DNA of 57,500 nt, taken from Symbiodinium natans. Its lineage: Eukaryota > Sar > Dinophyceae > Suessiales > Symbiodiniaceae. Positions 46,256 to 57,500 of the stretch are shown one piece after another (positions within the stretch are counted from its first letter, which is position 1; each line of letters begins with the position of its first letter). The stretch spans positions 1 to 57,500 of the forward strand of contig CAJNDS010001158.1 of NCBI GenBank assembly GCA_905221605.1, given 5' to 3'. The notes under the pieces were generated by a model. It did not search any database. It was not told the DNA's origin and was given only the letters and a program-made list of their open reading frames with translations. The position numbers and the translations under genes are program-made.

Positions 46256-46774
46256 TAAGATTCGAACATCTCTCCCAATGCCGGGTATAAGACTGTTGCC
46301 CACTGCCAACCCTCAATCGGCAGGACAATGAGACTGTTTTCCAGAATGCGTTCCTGGGCATTCTTGGCGTGTGAAGTTCTGGCGCACACGGAATTGCCAG
46401 GCATTGTTGGGGTGTTGTGAGGGCTGGTCATTTTGTCCGGTGCAGGCTGCACTCCAAATTGAGCCAATTGGCTTACGTCTAAAGCCGAGACACACAACGT
46501 AGAGAGTTGTCCAAGGTCCGTCAACATCTCCCGCACCTTGACCGCTCGATTCGACGACGCAGCGGGCATGCTTGGTGTCATCGGGCTCAACAACAGCCTG
46601 AAGAGCGCGGCGGTCGAGTTCAGGCCTGCCCAAGTGTAATAAGTGTACAGGTTGTACAAGGCACTGTGCAAAGGGCCCTGCAATCCTCGGAGCATCTCTG
46701 GTCTCTCGAGAAAGGAGTCTGCTAGGTCGTTCAGGTGGACATTTGCAAACTTGAGTATGCATCTCGTTTCGAAT
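46256..46774 (-). CDS. Unidentified internal exon, ~173 aa
   Basis: On the minus strand a pyrimidine-rich tract ending in CCTCAAG (46775-46810) is followed by an open stretch. Its pieces include FETRCILKFANVHLNDLADS, ALYNLYTYYTWAGLNSTAAL and KVREMLTDLGQLSTLCVSAL. It ends at CTTA|GTAAGAC, a strong donor whose GT overlaps an in-frame TAG. Acceptor, natural amino-acid composition and donor together support a real exon. The helix-rich, Leu/Ser/Ala-rich sequence carries no motif I recognise. Neighbouring exons are not seen; upstream is G-rich low-complexity DNA and downstream is the telomere-variant array. Function unknown. Confidence 0.45.
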
Positions 46775-46789
46775 TCTTGAGGAGGGCTG

Positions 46790-47800
46790 AGGGGTCGGGG
46801 TAGGTTGAGGGGGTCGTTAACGCTCGCGGACGAAGATGGGGGTAGGGGGGGGTTGAGAGTGGTGAGCGGTACACGTTCTCTGAGAGGGTGGTGCTGGGGT
46901 AGGGGATTGGGTGGGGCGGCGGAGGGGTGGGGGGGGAGGGGGGAGGGGGTCGGAGGGCAGGGGTAGCTAATGGACGTGGACCCCGTTGGGGGGCCGAGAT
47001 GTCTATATATATATATATATAATGTATATATATATAATTCTATAATCTATTTCTATATTTAAGTTAGAGGCCACTTGTGCTGAGCATCAACTACAATTAC
47101 AAGTAGACACTAAAGTCACTAAATACAATACCCCTGTGCCACACATGCTGCACACATATTGCAGAGTATAGCTTCTAAAATGCTCTTCATCATATTATTG
47201 GTGCCTCATCACATGTTTAACAAAATTTATTCATTGGGCTGATCTGCTTGAGTTGCCGGAAATATGGGGCGAGAATGAAGGACAGCTATTGGGACAACCG
47301 AATCGCCAAAATAACTGATATAATCAGGGGGCGAGTTTACTCACATTACAATTCAGGGCATTTCTGCGTTCCCAAATTTTGAAATGTAAGCCATTGAGTT
47401 GGGTTGGTTGACATATTTGAAGGTCAAAAACACTTCTTAGTCAAGGTCTACTGTACTGTACTAGTGAGAAGGCAAGGAATAATGGAACAGAAGGCAGGAC
47501 AGCTTTGCCTTTTGTATTGCGAACCCTAACTCTAAGATTCAACATGAAATTTCCGGTTAACCGACTGTGTACGCAGCTTCATTCACAAAAGTCATTTCCA
47601 GTTATGTCAACCAGAAAAGTTACGTGACATACCGTCATCACAAGTACGAGAACACATAGATACCGTGAATTATGTTTCATAGACAATACGTGCAACGTTT
47701 TTTTCAATGGATTGTGTCATTCATAAAGACATTGTCCCGTCAGCGTGACAAGAGTCGAAGTGACAAACATGCAGGGGAGGAGTGACAAACATGCAGGGGA
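46790..47800. other. G-rich stretch, AT microsatellite and AT-rich spacer
   Basis: 46790-46990 is G-rich on + (polypyrimidine upstream of the minus exon). 47003-47036 is (AT)n. 47040-47740 is notably AT-richer than the rest of the window and holds no open frames of interest. Confidence 0.6.
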
Positions 47801-47833
47801 GGGGGGGGGGGGGGGGGGGGGGGGGGAGAACCG

Positions 47834-47884
<51 letters not shown>
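47801..47884. repeat. Compound microsatellite: G26, (CT)n, (AT)n
   Basis: A 26-base G run, then about 11 CT steps, then about 14 AT steps, preceded by two copies of tgacaaacatgcaggggagg. Confidence 0.97.
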
Positions 47885-47888
<4 letters not shown>

Positions 47889-49790
47889 TTTGTTCATAGC
47901 TATGTATGTATTATATACATGTGTATATATATATGTATGTATGTATGAATGTATGTATGTGCGTTTGTATGTGTGTGCGTTATGCGGTCTTCGGTCCCGA
48001 CATGTGCCAGGCCAGCATCCCAGTCCATGCTTGCCCTTGCATTTCCTTGGGCCAAAGAGCTGCAATGCACAATTTGAGAGATAACATCGTTCCGCCATTC
48101 ACATGCCGTTGTGGCGCACGTTCGATATCTTTTCCACGCTTCAGACAGCCGTCGCGGCGTCGGGAATTCAAGAATGGGCTCTAAAACGTGTAGCGTGCCT
48201 ATGCCTGTGCCTGCGAGGACTAGCATCGGCAACAAGACCCGTTTTGGTGTGGAGTTGGCAAACTCCTCCGAGCAGCTTGGAGGAACCAGCTCGTTTTTTG
48301 CCTTCCCCCGTCAAGCCCCGGTGGAAGCCATCATAGTTGAAGCAAGTCCAACAAACAAAGATGTTCGCGGTTCGTTGCTGGGCATTACGCAGCCCTGGCT
48401 TAACAGCTTGGTCGACACGACTTTCGAAACACACTCATGCGGTGCCTTCACGACTGACGTTTCAAACAGTCGGAAGATTCGAGGGAGACGCTTTACAAAA
48501 CAAATCGCTACCTTGTAGCAGCATGGAAAAGGTGCAATGCTTCTCGGTAGCTTGACAGCTCTGCTTCCGAAAGCCGTGGCCTTGAACAGTTGTCCATGTT
48601 CTTTATATGTCTTAACAGGCACTTTGACATCACCACGCAGATGGGGACTGCTGGCAAGGAGAACAAGTGCTTTGAGAAGCACTTGGATGCTCGGTCAGGT
48701 GCTGGCAGCGTGGACTTGAGATGTGACTTGTTCATGCGATTTCATGCGTAGTGCCCAAACCTTGCATAACTCGGGCGACTGCTCGCTTGCAGCGACTTGA
48801 AGATGTCAGAAATTCAGTACGATTGCATGTTGGGACCTCATCCTGGAAACGTCATCCCGCTGACATGTCACACTTTTGACCTTTTTGCTGGACTAATCAG
48901 TTGTTGACCTCCGGGAGGCTATGTGTCTTCTGCTTCGGGGCATGACACTTGTCAGTGGCCGTTCGGGATCTATGCTTGCGGGTCAAGCCTGTGTTGCTCG
49001 GCTCAATGTGAGAGGGCTGCGTCCGCGACGTACAGCTGCAAGGCATGTCTGTCACGCCTGAAGGCTATGGTTACCAATGTGTCGGGCCGCACACTTTGTG
49101 TAAGCAAGTTTGGAAGCTTAAAGCCTCACAGAGCCACTTCTGTTGTGCTCCGCTATAGTGATCCATAGAGCCGGGCCCACACGGGCCCTCCCCCAACCCC
49201 ACCCCATTGCCGGTCATTGCCCCATCGTATTGTTTACGTTTCTTCGACAAGCCCGCGCGATAGGGCGGGGGCCCACATGGCCGCCGCTGTTTCATTTCAC
49301 GCATCTGTGAAGAAGGGCGTGATTCATCGTGTTGCATCTGGACATTGTGCTATTTCGGAGGCGGTGCTTGTCATTCTAATGGCCGGCAGGAAGGCATACT
49401 GGGAGCATGAGAGACTTTCAACCTTGAGTCATATGAGCCATCGGGCTGTGAGGAAGAGCCGAAGCTGCTTTTCCGGACATGCACTTTTGAGGTTTTAACG
49501 TTAAGATTTGCAACCCGTAACGCACAGTCGGAGAAGGTTCAGACGCATTTTGGACGTCAGCACCTGAGGCGGCCATGTGCGCACCGACAATCCAATGCTG
49601 GAATTGCTGGGGTTGGCTGCAGCTGTGCCAATGCAGCCCCCCGACCTCGCAGGCGAGACAAGCAAGACAAGGCGGGAGAGCAAACTGAATGCGCTGATTC
49701 GTGAGTGTGGCGTGCAGGCGTGTGTGGAGTGCGCGAGTCTGTGGCTAGCGCGAGTGAGTGGGGTGCGCAAGTCTGTGGTGCGCGCATGCT
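47885..49790. other. Intergenic region; one weak small ORF
   Basis: An ATG frame at 48174-48518 (context caagaATGG; pieces MGSKTCSVPMPVPARTS and FFAFPRQAPVEAIIVEASP; 114 aa) reads plausibly but has no recognised domain. Nothing else is supported. Confidence 0.25.
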
Positions 49791-49791
49791 C

Positions 49792-49792
<1 letters not shown>

Positions 49793-49825
<33 letters not shown>

Positions 49826-49826
49826 G

Positions 49827-49878
<52 letters not shown>

Positions 49879-50110
49879 TGTGTGCGTGTGTGCGCATGTC
49901 TCCGAGTGTGTGTGGGTGCGTGGGTGTGTGGGTGCGTGGGTGTTCGTGGGTGTGTGTGTGTGTGTGTGTGTGTGTTTGATTGTGTTTGTGTTGCGGTGTT
50001 TGTGTATTTGTTTGTATGTGTGCTTTGTTTGTTTGCTTGCTTGCTTACCTGCTTGTTTTTTATGTATGTATTTGTTTCGTTGTTTCTGTGGTTCTCCCTT
50101 TCTTTGTTTC

Positions 50111-50144
<34 letters not shown>

Positions 50145-51310
50145 CTTTGTTTGTTTCTTTGCGTTTTTGTGTGATTGTTGCTTTGTGTCTTTGTGTCTTT
50201 GAGTCTTTGTTTCTTGTTTTTTGTTTTTTATTCGCTTCTTCGTTTCTTCGTTTCTTTGTTTCTTTGTTTATTTCTTTGTTTCTTTGTCTCTGTGTGTCTT
50301 GTTTCTTTGTTTCTTTGGTCTTTGTTAGTGTGTCTGTTTGTTTGTTTGTGTTGTTTGTTTGCGCTGTTTGTGTTGTTTGTGTTGTTTGTGTTGTTTGTTT
50401 TGTTTGTTTTGTTTGTTTTGTTTGTGTTGTTTGTTTTGTTTGTTTTGTTTGTTTGTTTGTTTTGGTTGTTTTGTTTGTTTTGTTTGTTTTGTTTGTGTCG
50501 TTTGTTTTGTTTGTTTTGTTTGTTTGGTTTGCTTTGTTTGTTTTGTTTGTTTTGTTTGTTTTGTTTGTTTTGTTTGTTTTGTTTGTTTTGTTTGTTTTGT
50601 TTGTTTTGTTTGTTTTGTTTGTTTTGTTTGTTTTGTTTGTTTTGTTTGTTTTGTTTGTTTTGTTTGTTTTGTTTGTTTTGTTTGTTTTGTTTGTTTTGTT
50701 TGTTTTGTTTGTTTTGTTTGTTTTGTTTGCTTTGTTTGTTTTGTTTGTTTTGTTTGTTTTGTTTGTTTTGTTTGTTTTGGTTGTTTTGCTTGTTTTGCTT
50801 GTTTTGCTTGTTTTGCTTGCTTTGCTTGTTTTGCTTGTTTTGCTTGTGTTGTTTGTGTTGTTTGTGTTGTGTGTGTTGTGTGTGTGTTGTGTGTGTTGTT
50901 TGTGTTGTTTGTTTGTTTTTTGTTGTTGTTTTTTTTTTTTTTTTGCTTTTTGTTTTTTGTTTGTGCGTTTGCGTTTGCGTTTACGTTTGTGTTTGTGTTT
51001 GCGTTTGTGTTTGTGTTTGTTTGTGTTTGTGTTTGTGTTTGTTTGTGTGCTCGTGTTTGTGTGTTTGTTTGCTTGCTTGCTGGCGTTTTTGCTTGGTTGC
51101 TTGTTTGTTTGTTTGTGTGCGTCCTTGTGCTTGTGCGTGCTTGTGCGTGCTTGTGCGTGCTTGTGCGTTTATTTGTTGGATTGCTTCTTTCTTTGTTTGT
51201 TTGTTTGTTTGCTTGTTTTTTGTTTATTCGTTCGTTTGTTTTTGTGTGTGTATGTGTGCGCACGTGTGTGTGTGTGTGTGTGTGCGCATTGTGTCTTTGT
51301 TTGTCTTGCT
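49793..51310 (+). repeat. 1.5-kb T/G-rich, A-depleted low-complexity tract
   Basis: Starts as (TG)n, becomes (TGCG)n, then TTTC/TTTG words, then a core of 9-bp TTTTGTTTG units from about 50393 to 50860, then TTGTG and TTTGCG words, ending again in (TG)n at 51265-51285. The + strand contains almost no A. The 9-bp period makes frames read FVL/VCF or KQT/TKQ repeats, so the long open frames on both strands are artefacts. Confidence 0.97.
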
Positions 51311-52560
51311 GCTCAGGCCCCCCCGCGACCTTAACTGAGCTTTAGTTTCTGGAGGATCGATCCGTCTTGCCGCGCATGCGCGTGCTCTGCCTGTGCGTGT
51401 GCGTGTGCCTGTGCATGTGCATGTGCATGTGCGCGTGCTCTTTCGCATGCGTGCATGCGCCCGCGCGTGTCTGGGTGCATTGTTTGTGTCTGGGTCTGTA
51501 TTTGCGCCTCCGTGCCAGTGTTCACGTGCATGTGTGTGCATCTAGAGTCTGGATTCGAAGGGACACCCCGCCTCGGCGCTTCGCCAGCTCTTCGGGTGAT
51601 GCTGCAGTGGCATCCACCACTTCCGGCTTTTTAATTTGAGCAGCTGTACGCATCTTTCGCGTGAAGATACCTTCATGGGCCCTGCAGAGGACACGGTGCA
51701 GCATGGTGCCAAGTCTGCCACGAATCAACAGGTTATAAGTTGCTCAACAAGCGTCAGCAATCCCTTTGTTATGTTGTTGTCCGCTCCTTCACCATTTGCC
51801 AGCTCGGCAGGGTTCAAGAAGGGATACTATCTCTCAATGTCTAGATGCGGCCGGCAAGATGGCCCTCAAGGGGCCTGCTTGAAGTACTTTGAAGCCTGAA
51901 GGCTTCCCATTCCCGGCTGCGTAGACGTAGCAAGCCTCAGCTCGAGAACGCTTCGGCACTTTTGGTCAAGCACCCTGTTGAAGGGGAAGTTCCGGAAGCG
52001 GGGGAGCCGCGCCTAAGGATCCCGCAGCAGATGTAGGATGTTTTGTGTAGGGGCGTTAGGCTTATACTCAAGCAACTCAAGTATACTCCCCATCCTGGTA
52101 ATGTTCGCATGTCGGAGTTTTCTGTGAGCCCGCGTTTGCCATGTACAGGTTTTTGGAATCTCGCAGCGTACATAACCTCACGCTGCAGAGTCCAGTAGTT
52201 TTGAGCACGCTGGCACATTGTGGAGTCGCCACACACGCCAGAGGGCCATAACCCCCCCCCAAGAACAAGGTGCGGATGGATAGATTTTGACCCATCCATC
52301 CAAGTTCGAAATCACTTGTTCTCACGTGAGGGCACCATGCGTATGTACAGTGCATCCTGTCAGCTGGTCCGCTCAGACGCAGAAAAAAATGGGGGGTTCT
52401 CGCAGAGGCTAAGAGCTTGCAATTAGGATGCGGCTGGAACAGTGTAGTTGGTGAGCTCAGTTTTCGAGGGATCTTGTGACACGTTAGTTCCAAGCATGCG
52501 GCTGCGACAGACCAACAGTTTTCTAGAAGCGCAGATCATCTTTATACGGCCCACTCTATA
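51311..52560. other. Intergenic region, no gene seen
   Basis: 51380-51540 continues with degenerate (TG/TGC)n words. The rest has no recognisable gene. Confidence 0.4.
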
Positions 52561-52572
52561 TAGGATCCTTAC

Positions 52573-52640
52573 TTACATGCGATGCAGTTTCTGCTTTGCA
52601 GCTTACAGTCCTGAAAAGTAGCTACGTCAAGTTCGCTGCC
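52573..52640 (+). promoter_or_regulatory. Conserved leader of copy 4 with candidate trans-splice acceptor
   Basis: Diverged version of the leader of copies 2 and 3: gcgatgcagtttctgctttgcag, then cttacagtcc, then gctacgtcaagttcgctgcc before the ATG. Upstream, a TATATA-containing ctctatataggatcc lies at 52554, which the other copies lack. Confidence 0.45.
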
Positions 52641-55600
52641 ATGCTGCCAGTTCTAGCAGCTCTGATTGCTGTGGCCGGAGCCAAGGCCACTCTGAGCAGT
52701 GGCACGCAGTCGCGCTTGCTGCAAGGTACCCTTGGCAACGGCTCCAATTGGACGGAGATGGTGAGCTTCAACAACACTCCGGGCAAGCGCTTGCTGCAAG
52801 GTGCCTTGGGCAACGGCTCCAACTGGACGGAGATGGTGAGCTTCAACAACACTCCGGGCAAGCGCTTGCTGCAAGGTACCCTGGGCAACGGCTCCAACTG
52901 GACGGAGATGGTGAGCTTCAACAACACTCCGGGCAAGCGCTTGCTGCAAGGTGCCTTGGGCAACGGCTCCAACTGGACGGAGATGGTGAGCTTCAACAAC
53001 ACTCCGGGCAAGCGCTTGCTGCAAGGTACCCTGGGCAACGGCTCCAACTGGACGGAGATGGTGAGCTTCAACAACACTCCGGGCAAGCGCTTGCTGCAAG
53101 GCTTGGGCAACGGCTCCAACTGGACGTGAGACTGGTGCAACAAGCTCCAACTGGACAGACCGGGCAAGCGCTTGCTGCAAGGTACCTTGGGCAACAGCTC
53201 CAACTGGACGGAGATGGTGAGCTTCAACAACACTCCGGGCAAGCGCTTGCTGCAAGGTGCCTTGGCAACAGCTCCAACTGGACGGAGATGGTGAGCTTCA
53301 ACAACACTCCGGGCAAGCGCTTGCTTCAAGGTGGGCAACAGCTCCAACTGGACGGAGATGGTGAGCTTCAACAACACTCCGGGCAAGCGCTTGCTGCAAG
53401 GTGCCTTGGGCAACGGCTCCAACTGGACGGAGATGGTGAGCTTCAACAACACTCCGGGCAAGCGCTTGCTGCAAGGTGCCTTGGGCAACGGCTCCAACTG
53501 GACGGAGATGGTGAGCTTCAACAACACTCCGGGCAAGCGCTTGCTGCAAGGTGCCTTGGGCAACGGCTCCAACTGGACGGAGATGGTGAGCTTCAACAAC
53601 ACTCCGGGCAAGCGCTTGCTGCAAGGTACCTTGGGCAACAGCTCCAACTGGACGGAGATGGTGAGCTTCAACAACACTCCGGGCAAGCGCTTGCTGCAAG
53701 GTGCCTTGGTCAACAACTCCAACTGGACGGAGATGGTGAGCTTCAACAACACTCCGGGCCAGCGCTTGCTTCAAGGTGCCTTGGCAACAGCTCCAACTGG
53801 ACGGAGATGGTGAGCTTCAACAACACTCCGGGCAAGCGCTTGCTGCAAGGTGCCCTGGGCAACGGCTCCAACTGGACGGAGATGGTGAGCTTCAACAACA
53901 CTCCGGGCAAGCGCTTGCTGCAAGGTACCCTGGGCAACGGCTCCAACTGGACGGAGATGGTGAGCTTCAACAACACTCCGGGCAAGCGCTTGCTGCAAGG
54001 TACCCTGGGCAACGGCTCCAACTGGACGGAGATGGTGAGCTTCAACAACACTCCGGGCAAGCGCTTGCTGCAAGGTACCCTGGGCAACGGCTCCAATTGG
54101 ACGGAGATGTTGAGCTTCAACAACACTCCGGGCAAACGCTTGCTGCAAGGTACCCTGGGCAACAGCTCCAATTGGACGGAGATGTTGAGCTTCAACAACA
54201 CTCCAGGCAAACGCTTGCTGCAAGGTACCCTGGGCAACAGCTCCAATTGGACGGAGATGGTGAGCTTCAACAACACTCCGGGCAAGCGCTTGCTGCAAGG
54301 TAGCCTGGGCAACAGCTCCAACTGGACGGAGATGTTGAGCTTCAACAACACTCCGGCCAAACGCTTGCTGCAAGGTACCCTGGGCAACAGCTCCAATTGG
54401 ACGGAGATGGTGGGCTTCAACAACACTCCGGGCAAGCGCTTGCTGCAAGGTACCCTGGGCAACGGCTCCAATTGGACGGAGATGTTGAGCTTCAACAACA
54501 CTCCGGGCAAGCGCTTGCTGCAAGGTACCCTGGGCAACAGCTCCAATTGGACGGAGATGGTGAACTTCAACAACACTCCTGGCCAGCGCTTGCTGCAAGG
54601 TGCCTTGGTCAACGGCTCCAACTGGACGGAGATGGTGGCCTTCAACAACACTCCGGGCAAGCGCTTGCTGCAAGGTGCCTTGGTCAACAGCTCCAACTGG
54701 ACGGAGATGGTGAGCTTCAACAACACTCCTGGCCAGCGCTTGCTTCAAGGTACCTTGGTCAACAGCTCCAACTGGACGAAGATGGTGAGCTTCAACAACA
54801 CTCCTGGCCAGCGCTTGCTTCAAGGTACCTTGGTCAACAGCTCCAACTGGACGGAGATGGTGGGCTTCAACAACACTCCGGGCAAGCGCTTGCTGCAAGG
54901 TGCCTTGGTCAACAGCTCCAACTGGACGGAGATGGTGAGCTTCAACAACACTCCGGGCAAGCGCTTGCTTCAAGGTGCCTTGGTCAACAGCTCCAATTGG
55001 ACGGAGATGGTGAGCTTCAACAACACTCCGGGCAAGCGCTTGCTTCAAGGTGCCTTGGTCAACAGCTCCAACTGGACGGAGATGGTGGGCTTCAACAACA
55101 CTCCGGGCAAGCGCTTGCTGCAAGGTGCGTTGGTCAACAGCTCCAACTGGACGGAGATGGTGAGCTTCAACAACACTCCTGACCAGCGCTTGCTTCAAGG
55201 TGGCTTGGTCAACAGCTCCAACTGGACGGAGATGGTGGGCTTCAACAACACTCCAGGCAAGCGCTTGCTGCAAGGTGGCTTGGTCAACAGCTCCAACTGG
55301 ACGGAGATGGTGGGCTTCAACAACACTCCGGGCAAGCGCTTGCTGCAAGGTGCCTCGGTCAACAGCTCCAACTGGACGGAGATGGTGGGCTTCAACAACA
55401 CTCCGGGCAAGCGCTTGCTTCAAGGTGCCCTGGTCAACAGCTCCAACTGGACGGAGATGGTGAGCTTCAACAACACTCCGGGCAAGCGCTTGCTTCAAGG
55501 TGCCCTGGGCAACAGCTCCAACTGGACGGAGATGGTGAGCTTCAACAACACTCCGGGCAAGCGCTTGCTTCAAGGTGCCTTGGTCAACAGCTCCAACTGG

Positions 55601-56713
55601 ACGGAGATGGTGAGCTTCAACAACACTCCGGGCAAGCGCTTGCTGCAAGGTGCCTTGGTCAACAGCTCCAACTGGACGGAGATGGTGAGCTTCAACAACA
55701 CTCCGGGCCAGCGCTTGCTTCAAGGTGTCCTGGTCAACAGCTCCAACTGGACGGAGATGGTTGGCTTCAACAACACTCCGGGCAAGCGCTTGCTGCAAGG
55801 TGCCTTGGTCAACAGCTCCAACTGGACGGAGATGGTGAGCTTCAACAACACTCCGGGCCAGCGCTTGCTTCAAGGTGCCTTGGTCAACAGCTCCAACTGG
55901 ACGGAGATGGTGGGCTTCAACAACACTCCGGGCAAGCGCTTGCTGCAAGGTGCCCTGGGCAACAGCTCCAACTGGACAGAGATGGTGAGCTTCAACAACA
56001 CTCCGGGCAAGCGCTTGCTGCAAGGTACCTTGGGCAATGGCTCCAACTGGACGGAGATGGTGATCTTCAACAACACTCCGGGCAAGCGCTTGCTGCAAGG
56101 TTCCTTGGTCAACAGCTCCAACTGGACGGAGATGGTGAGCTTCAACAACACTCCGGGCAAGCGCTTGCTGCAAGGTACCCTGGGCAACAGCTCCAACTGG
56201 ACGGAGATGGTGAGCTTCAACAACACTCCGGGCAAGCGCTTGCTGCAAGGTACCTTGGTCAACAGTTCCAACTGGACGGTGGTGAGCTTCAACAACACTC
56301 CGGGCAAGCGCTTGCTGCAAGGTGCCCTGGGCAACAGCTCCAACTGGACGGAGATGGTGAGCTTCAACAACACTCCGGGCAAGCGCTTGCTGCAAGGTAC
56401 CCTGGGCAACAGCTCCAACTGGACGGAGATGGCGGGCTTCAACAACACTCCGGGCAAGCGCTTGCTGCAAGGTGCCCTGGGCAACAGTTCCAACTGGACG
56501 GAGATGGTGAGCTTCAACAACACTCCGGGCAAGCGCTTGCTGCAAGGTGCCTTGGTCAACGGCTCCAACTTGACGGAGATGGTCAGCCTCAACAACACTC
56601 TGGGCAAGAGCTCCCGCCTGGCGCAGCATGCTGAAGGTCGATTCCTTCAGCGCCGGGAAGGGAACACTGAGTCGTTGCCTTTTCGGGTTCTTCGTAGCCT
56701 CGGGCTGATGTGA
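52641..56713 (+). CDS. PGKR repeat secreted protein, copy 4 (longest array; frame-broken)
   Basis: Signal peptide MLPVLAALIAVAGAKA, then a diverged linker (TLSSGTQSRLLQGTLG), about 51 repeat units, and a diverged tail (SSRLAQHAEGRFLQRREG...). Breaks: a TGA at 53127-53129 inside a degenerate unit, a one-base loss near 53266 (ccttggcaac for ccttgggcaac), a contracted unit near 53330, and another one-base loss near 53780. From 53780 to 56713 it is one clean frame. Literal product: 162 residues. Sub-domains differ: NGSNWT units first, then ML/MV units, then a block (54600-55920) dominated by LVNSSNWT. In that block MVS/GQR and MVG/GKR units alternate, which looks like a 150-bp dimer. Seven or so units have GQR or DQR instead of GKR, losing the dibasic site. 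It is the most diverged member, and its 38.9-kb distance from copy 3 fits an older separation. Confidence 0.78.
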
Positions 56714-57500
56714 GCATTGTGCGGATCTCGCGTCATCTCTCGGTCTGTGCAGCGTCCATACTTCATCGTTGCCACAGCGAGCGAAGACGAACACAGGGAC
56801 TTTTCGCCTAATTCACACGTTTTGGCAGCATTTTGCAGCGTACATACACTTACGCTTTGCGCCGCCTAGATGCTGACTGATGACAATTTTGCCAATGTCG
56901 CCTGCTGGCGTTGTGGGCTTTAAAGAGGACGACCGAACAGAGCTAGACCTCGAGCAGCTTGCCCTCTTGCACCACGCCAAAGCGAGATTGAGTGTGTACA
57001 GCAGATGCTTTTCCAGCGCATTTGCACGTGCTGGAGCAAAAGACGCGAGCAAGAATTGCACGACGCCGATAGCACAGCTCCAAAGTAATCTGGCTGAGAA
57101 CCACATGTTCGAACCATGCATATGTATAATAATGTACATATGTACTTATTTGTGTGTTTTTTTGGTTTGGCCGCGGATCACGATCCTGGAAGGTCCTTCG
57201 GTCCTGCAGATGAGCACCGGCTTCGCCCGGACATAGCATTCTTGCTCTTCCTCGTGGTGAGGATGTACACCACTAGGCGTAAATCAGGCCCGTGGATCGT
57301 GTCTGCACATGGGGTCGTGCGAAAGGAGGCTTCGTGAGGGCATCATGTCAAGCCTGAATGCTCTGGCGTGTGGGAAAGTGCCCGGCCTGGGAAGCAAATT
57401 CATGTCTGTTTGTCGGAACAGTTGTTAGGAAGCGAATGATTTCGAGCAGCAGGACGGGTTTTTGCTCAAGGTGAAAACAAGCAGCTCTTGCTCCTCTCTA
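56714..57500 (+). repeat. Diverged family 3' flank of copy 4
   Basis: Shares gcattgtgcgg, ctctcggtctgtgcagcg, the gacgaacac segment, the cacgttttggcagcat segment, the cacgacgccgatagcacag segment and the tcctggaaggtcctt / gatgagcaccggcttcgcccgg landmark with the other flanks. Similarity fades after about 57240. No gene is visible to the window end. Confidence 0.75.

Noticed and set aside
49577-51345. 585-codon and 387-codon frames rich in FVL/FCL and the minus-strand KQT frame
   Set aside because: Low-complexity 9-bp repeat without stops; not a membrane protein gene despite hydrophobicity.
52748-53265. Frame with DGDGELQQHSGQALAAR repeats
   Set aside because: Shadow frame; the Pro-codon wobble pattern, signal peptide and C-terminal tail all belong to the NSSNWTEM frame.

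Overview
The window looks like nuclear DNA of a dinoflagellate, most plausibly of the Suessiales (Symbiodinium/Polarella type). Evidence: three interstitial blocks of plant/alveolate-type telomere repeat (TTTAGGG), tandem intron-less copies of one gene with almost no recognisable genes between them, dense microsatellites, many poly-G tracts, and Golgi-type enzymes with eukaryotic features. No bacterial operon structure or ribosome binding sites are visible. The order-level assignment is inference.

The dominant feature is a four-member tandem family on the + strand: copy 1 at 1-950 (5' end outside the window), copy 2 at 3016-5540, copy 3 at 10695-13768 and copy 4 at 52641-56713. Each encodes a short signal peptide (MLPVLAALIAVAGAQA), a large array of a 25-residue (75-bp) repeat, and a conserved ~39-residue C-terminal tail. 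Consecutive pieces of the repeat are GNSSNWTEMV and SFNNTPGKRLLQGAL. Every repeat carries three N-glycosylation sequons and usually a Pro-Gly-Lys-Arg, the classic amidation plus dibasic-cleavage signal of peptide-hormone precursors. A multi-copy secreted peptide precursor is therefore a serious hypothesis; a densely glycosylated structural or adhesive repeat protein is the main alternative. Copies 2, 3 and 4 each contain frame breaks, mostly single-base losses in short homopolymer runs, which may be assembly errors or real decay.

The gene copies carry homologous flanks. A leader of ~80 bp precedes copies 2, 3 and 4, and a 0.5-1.2 kb 3' block follows all four. The 3' blocks of copies 1 and 2 are nearly identical. 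An orphan 3' flank lies at about 7330-8350 with no gene attached. Between copies 2 and 3 is one convincing independent gene, a type II membrane sulfotransferase (8728-9645).

From 14.5 to 52.5 kb the window is mostly non-coding. It holds isolated exon-like pieces: a possible fucosyltransferase-like remnant at 23.2 kb, a possible galactosyltransferase-like exon at 26.2 kb, and an unidentified minus-strand exon at 46.3-46.8 kb. It also holds a 53-bp minisatellite interrupted by a MITE with TA target duplication, a telomere-repeat block bounded by inverted repeats, an inverted fold-back array at 40 kb, a (CCCGT)n tract inside a 20-bp motif array, and a 1.5-kb T/G-rich tract almost without A. If the glyco-enzyme assignments hold, the locus combines a glycan-rich secreted substrate with enzymes that could modify it, but physical proximity in a dinoflagellate genome is weak evidence of shared function.
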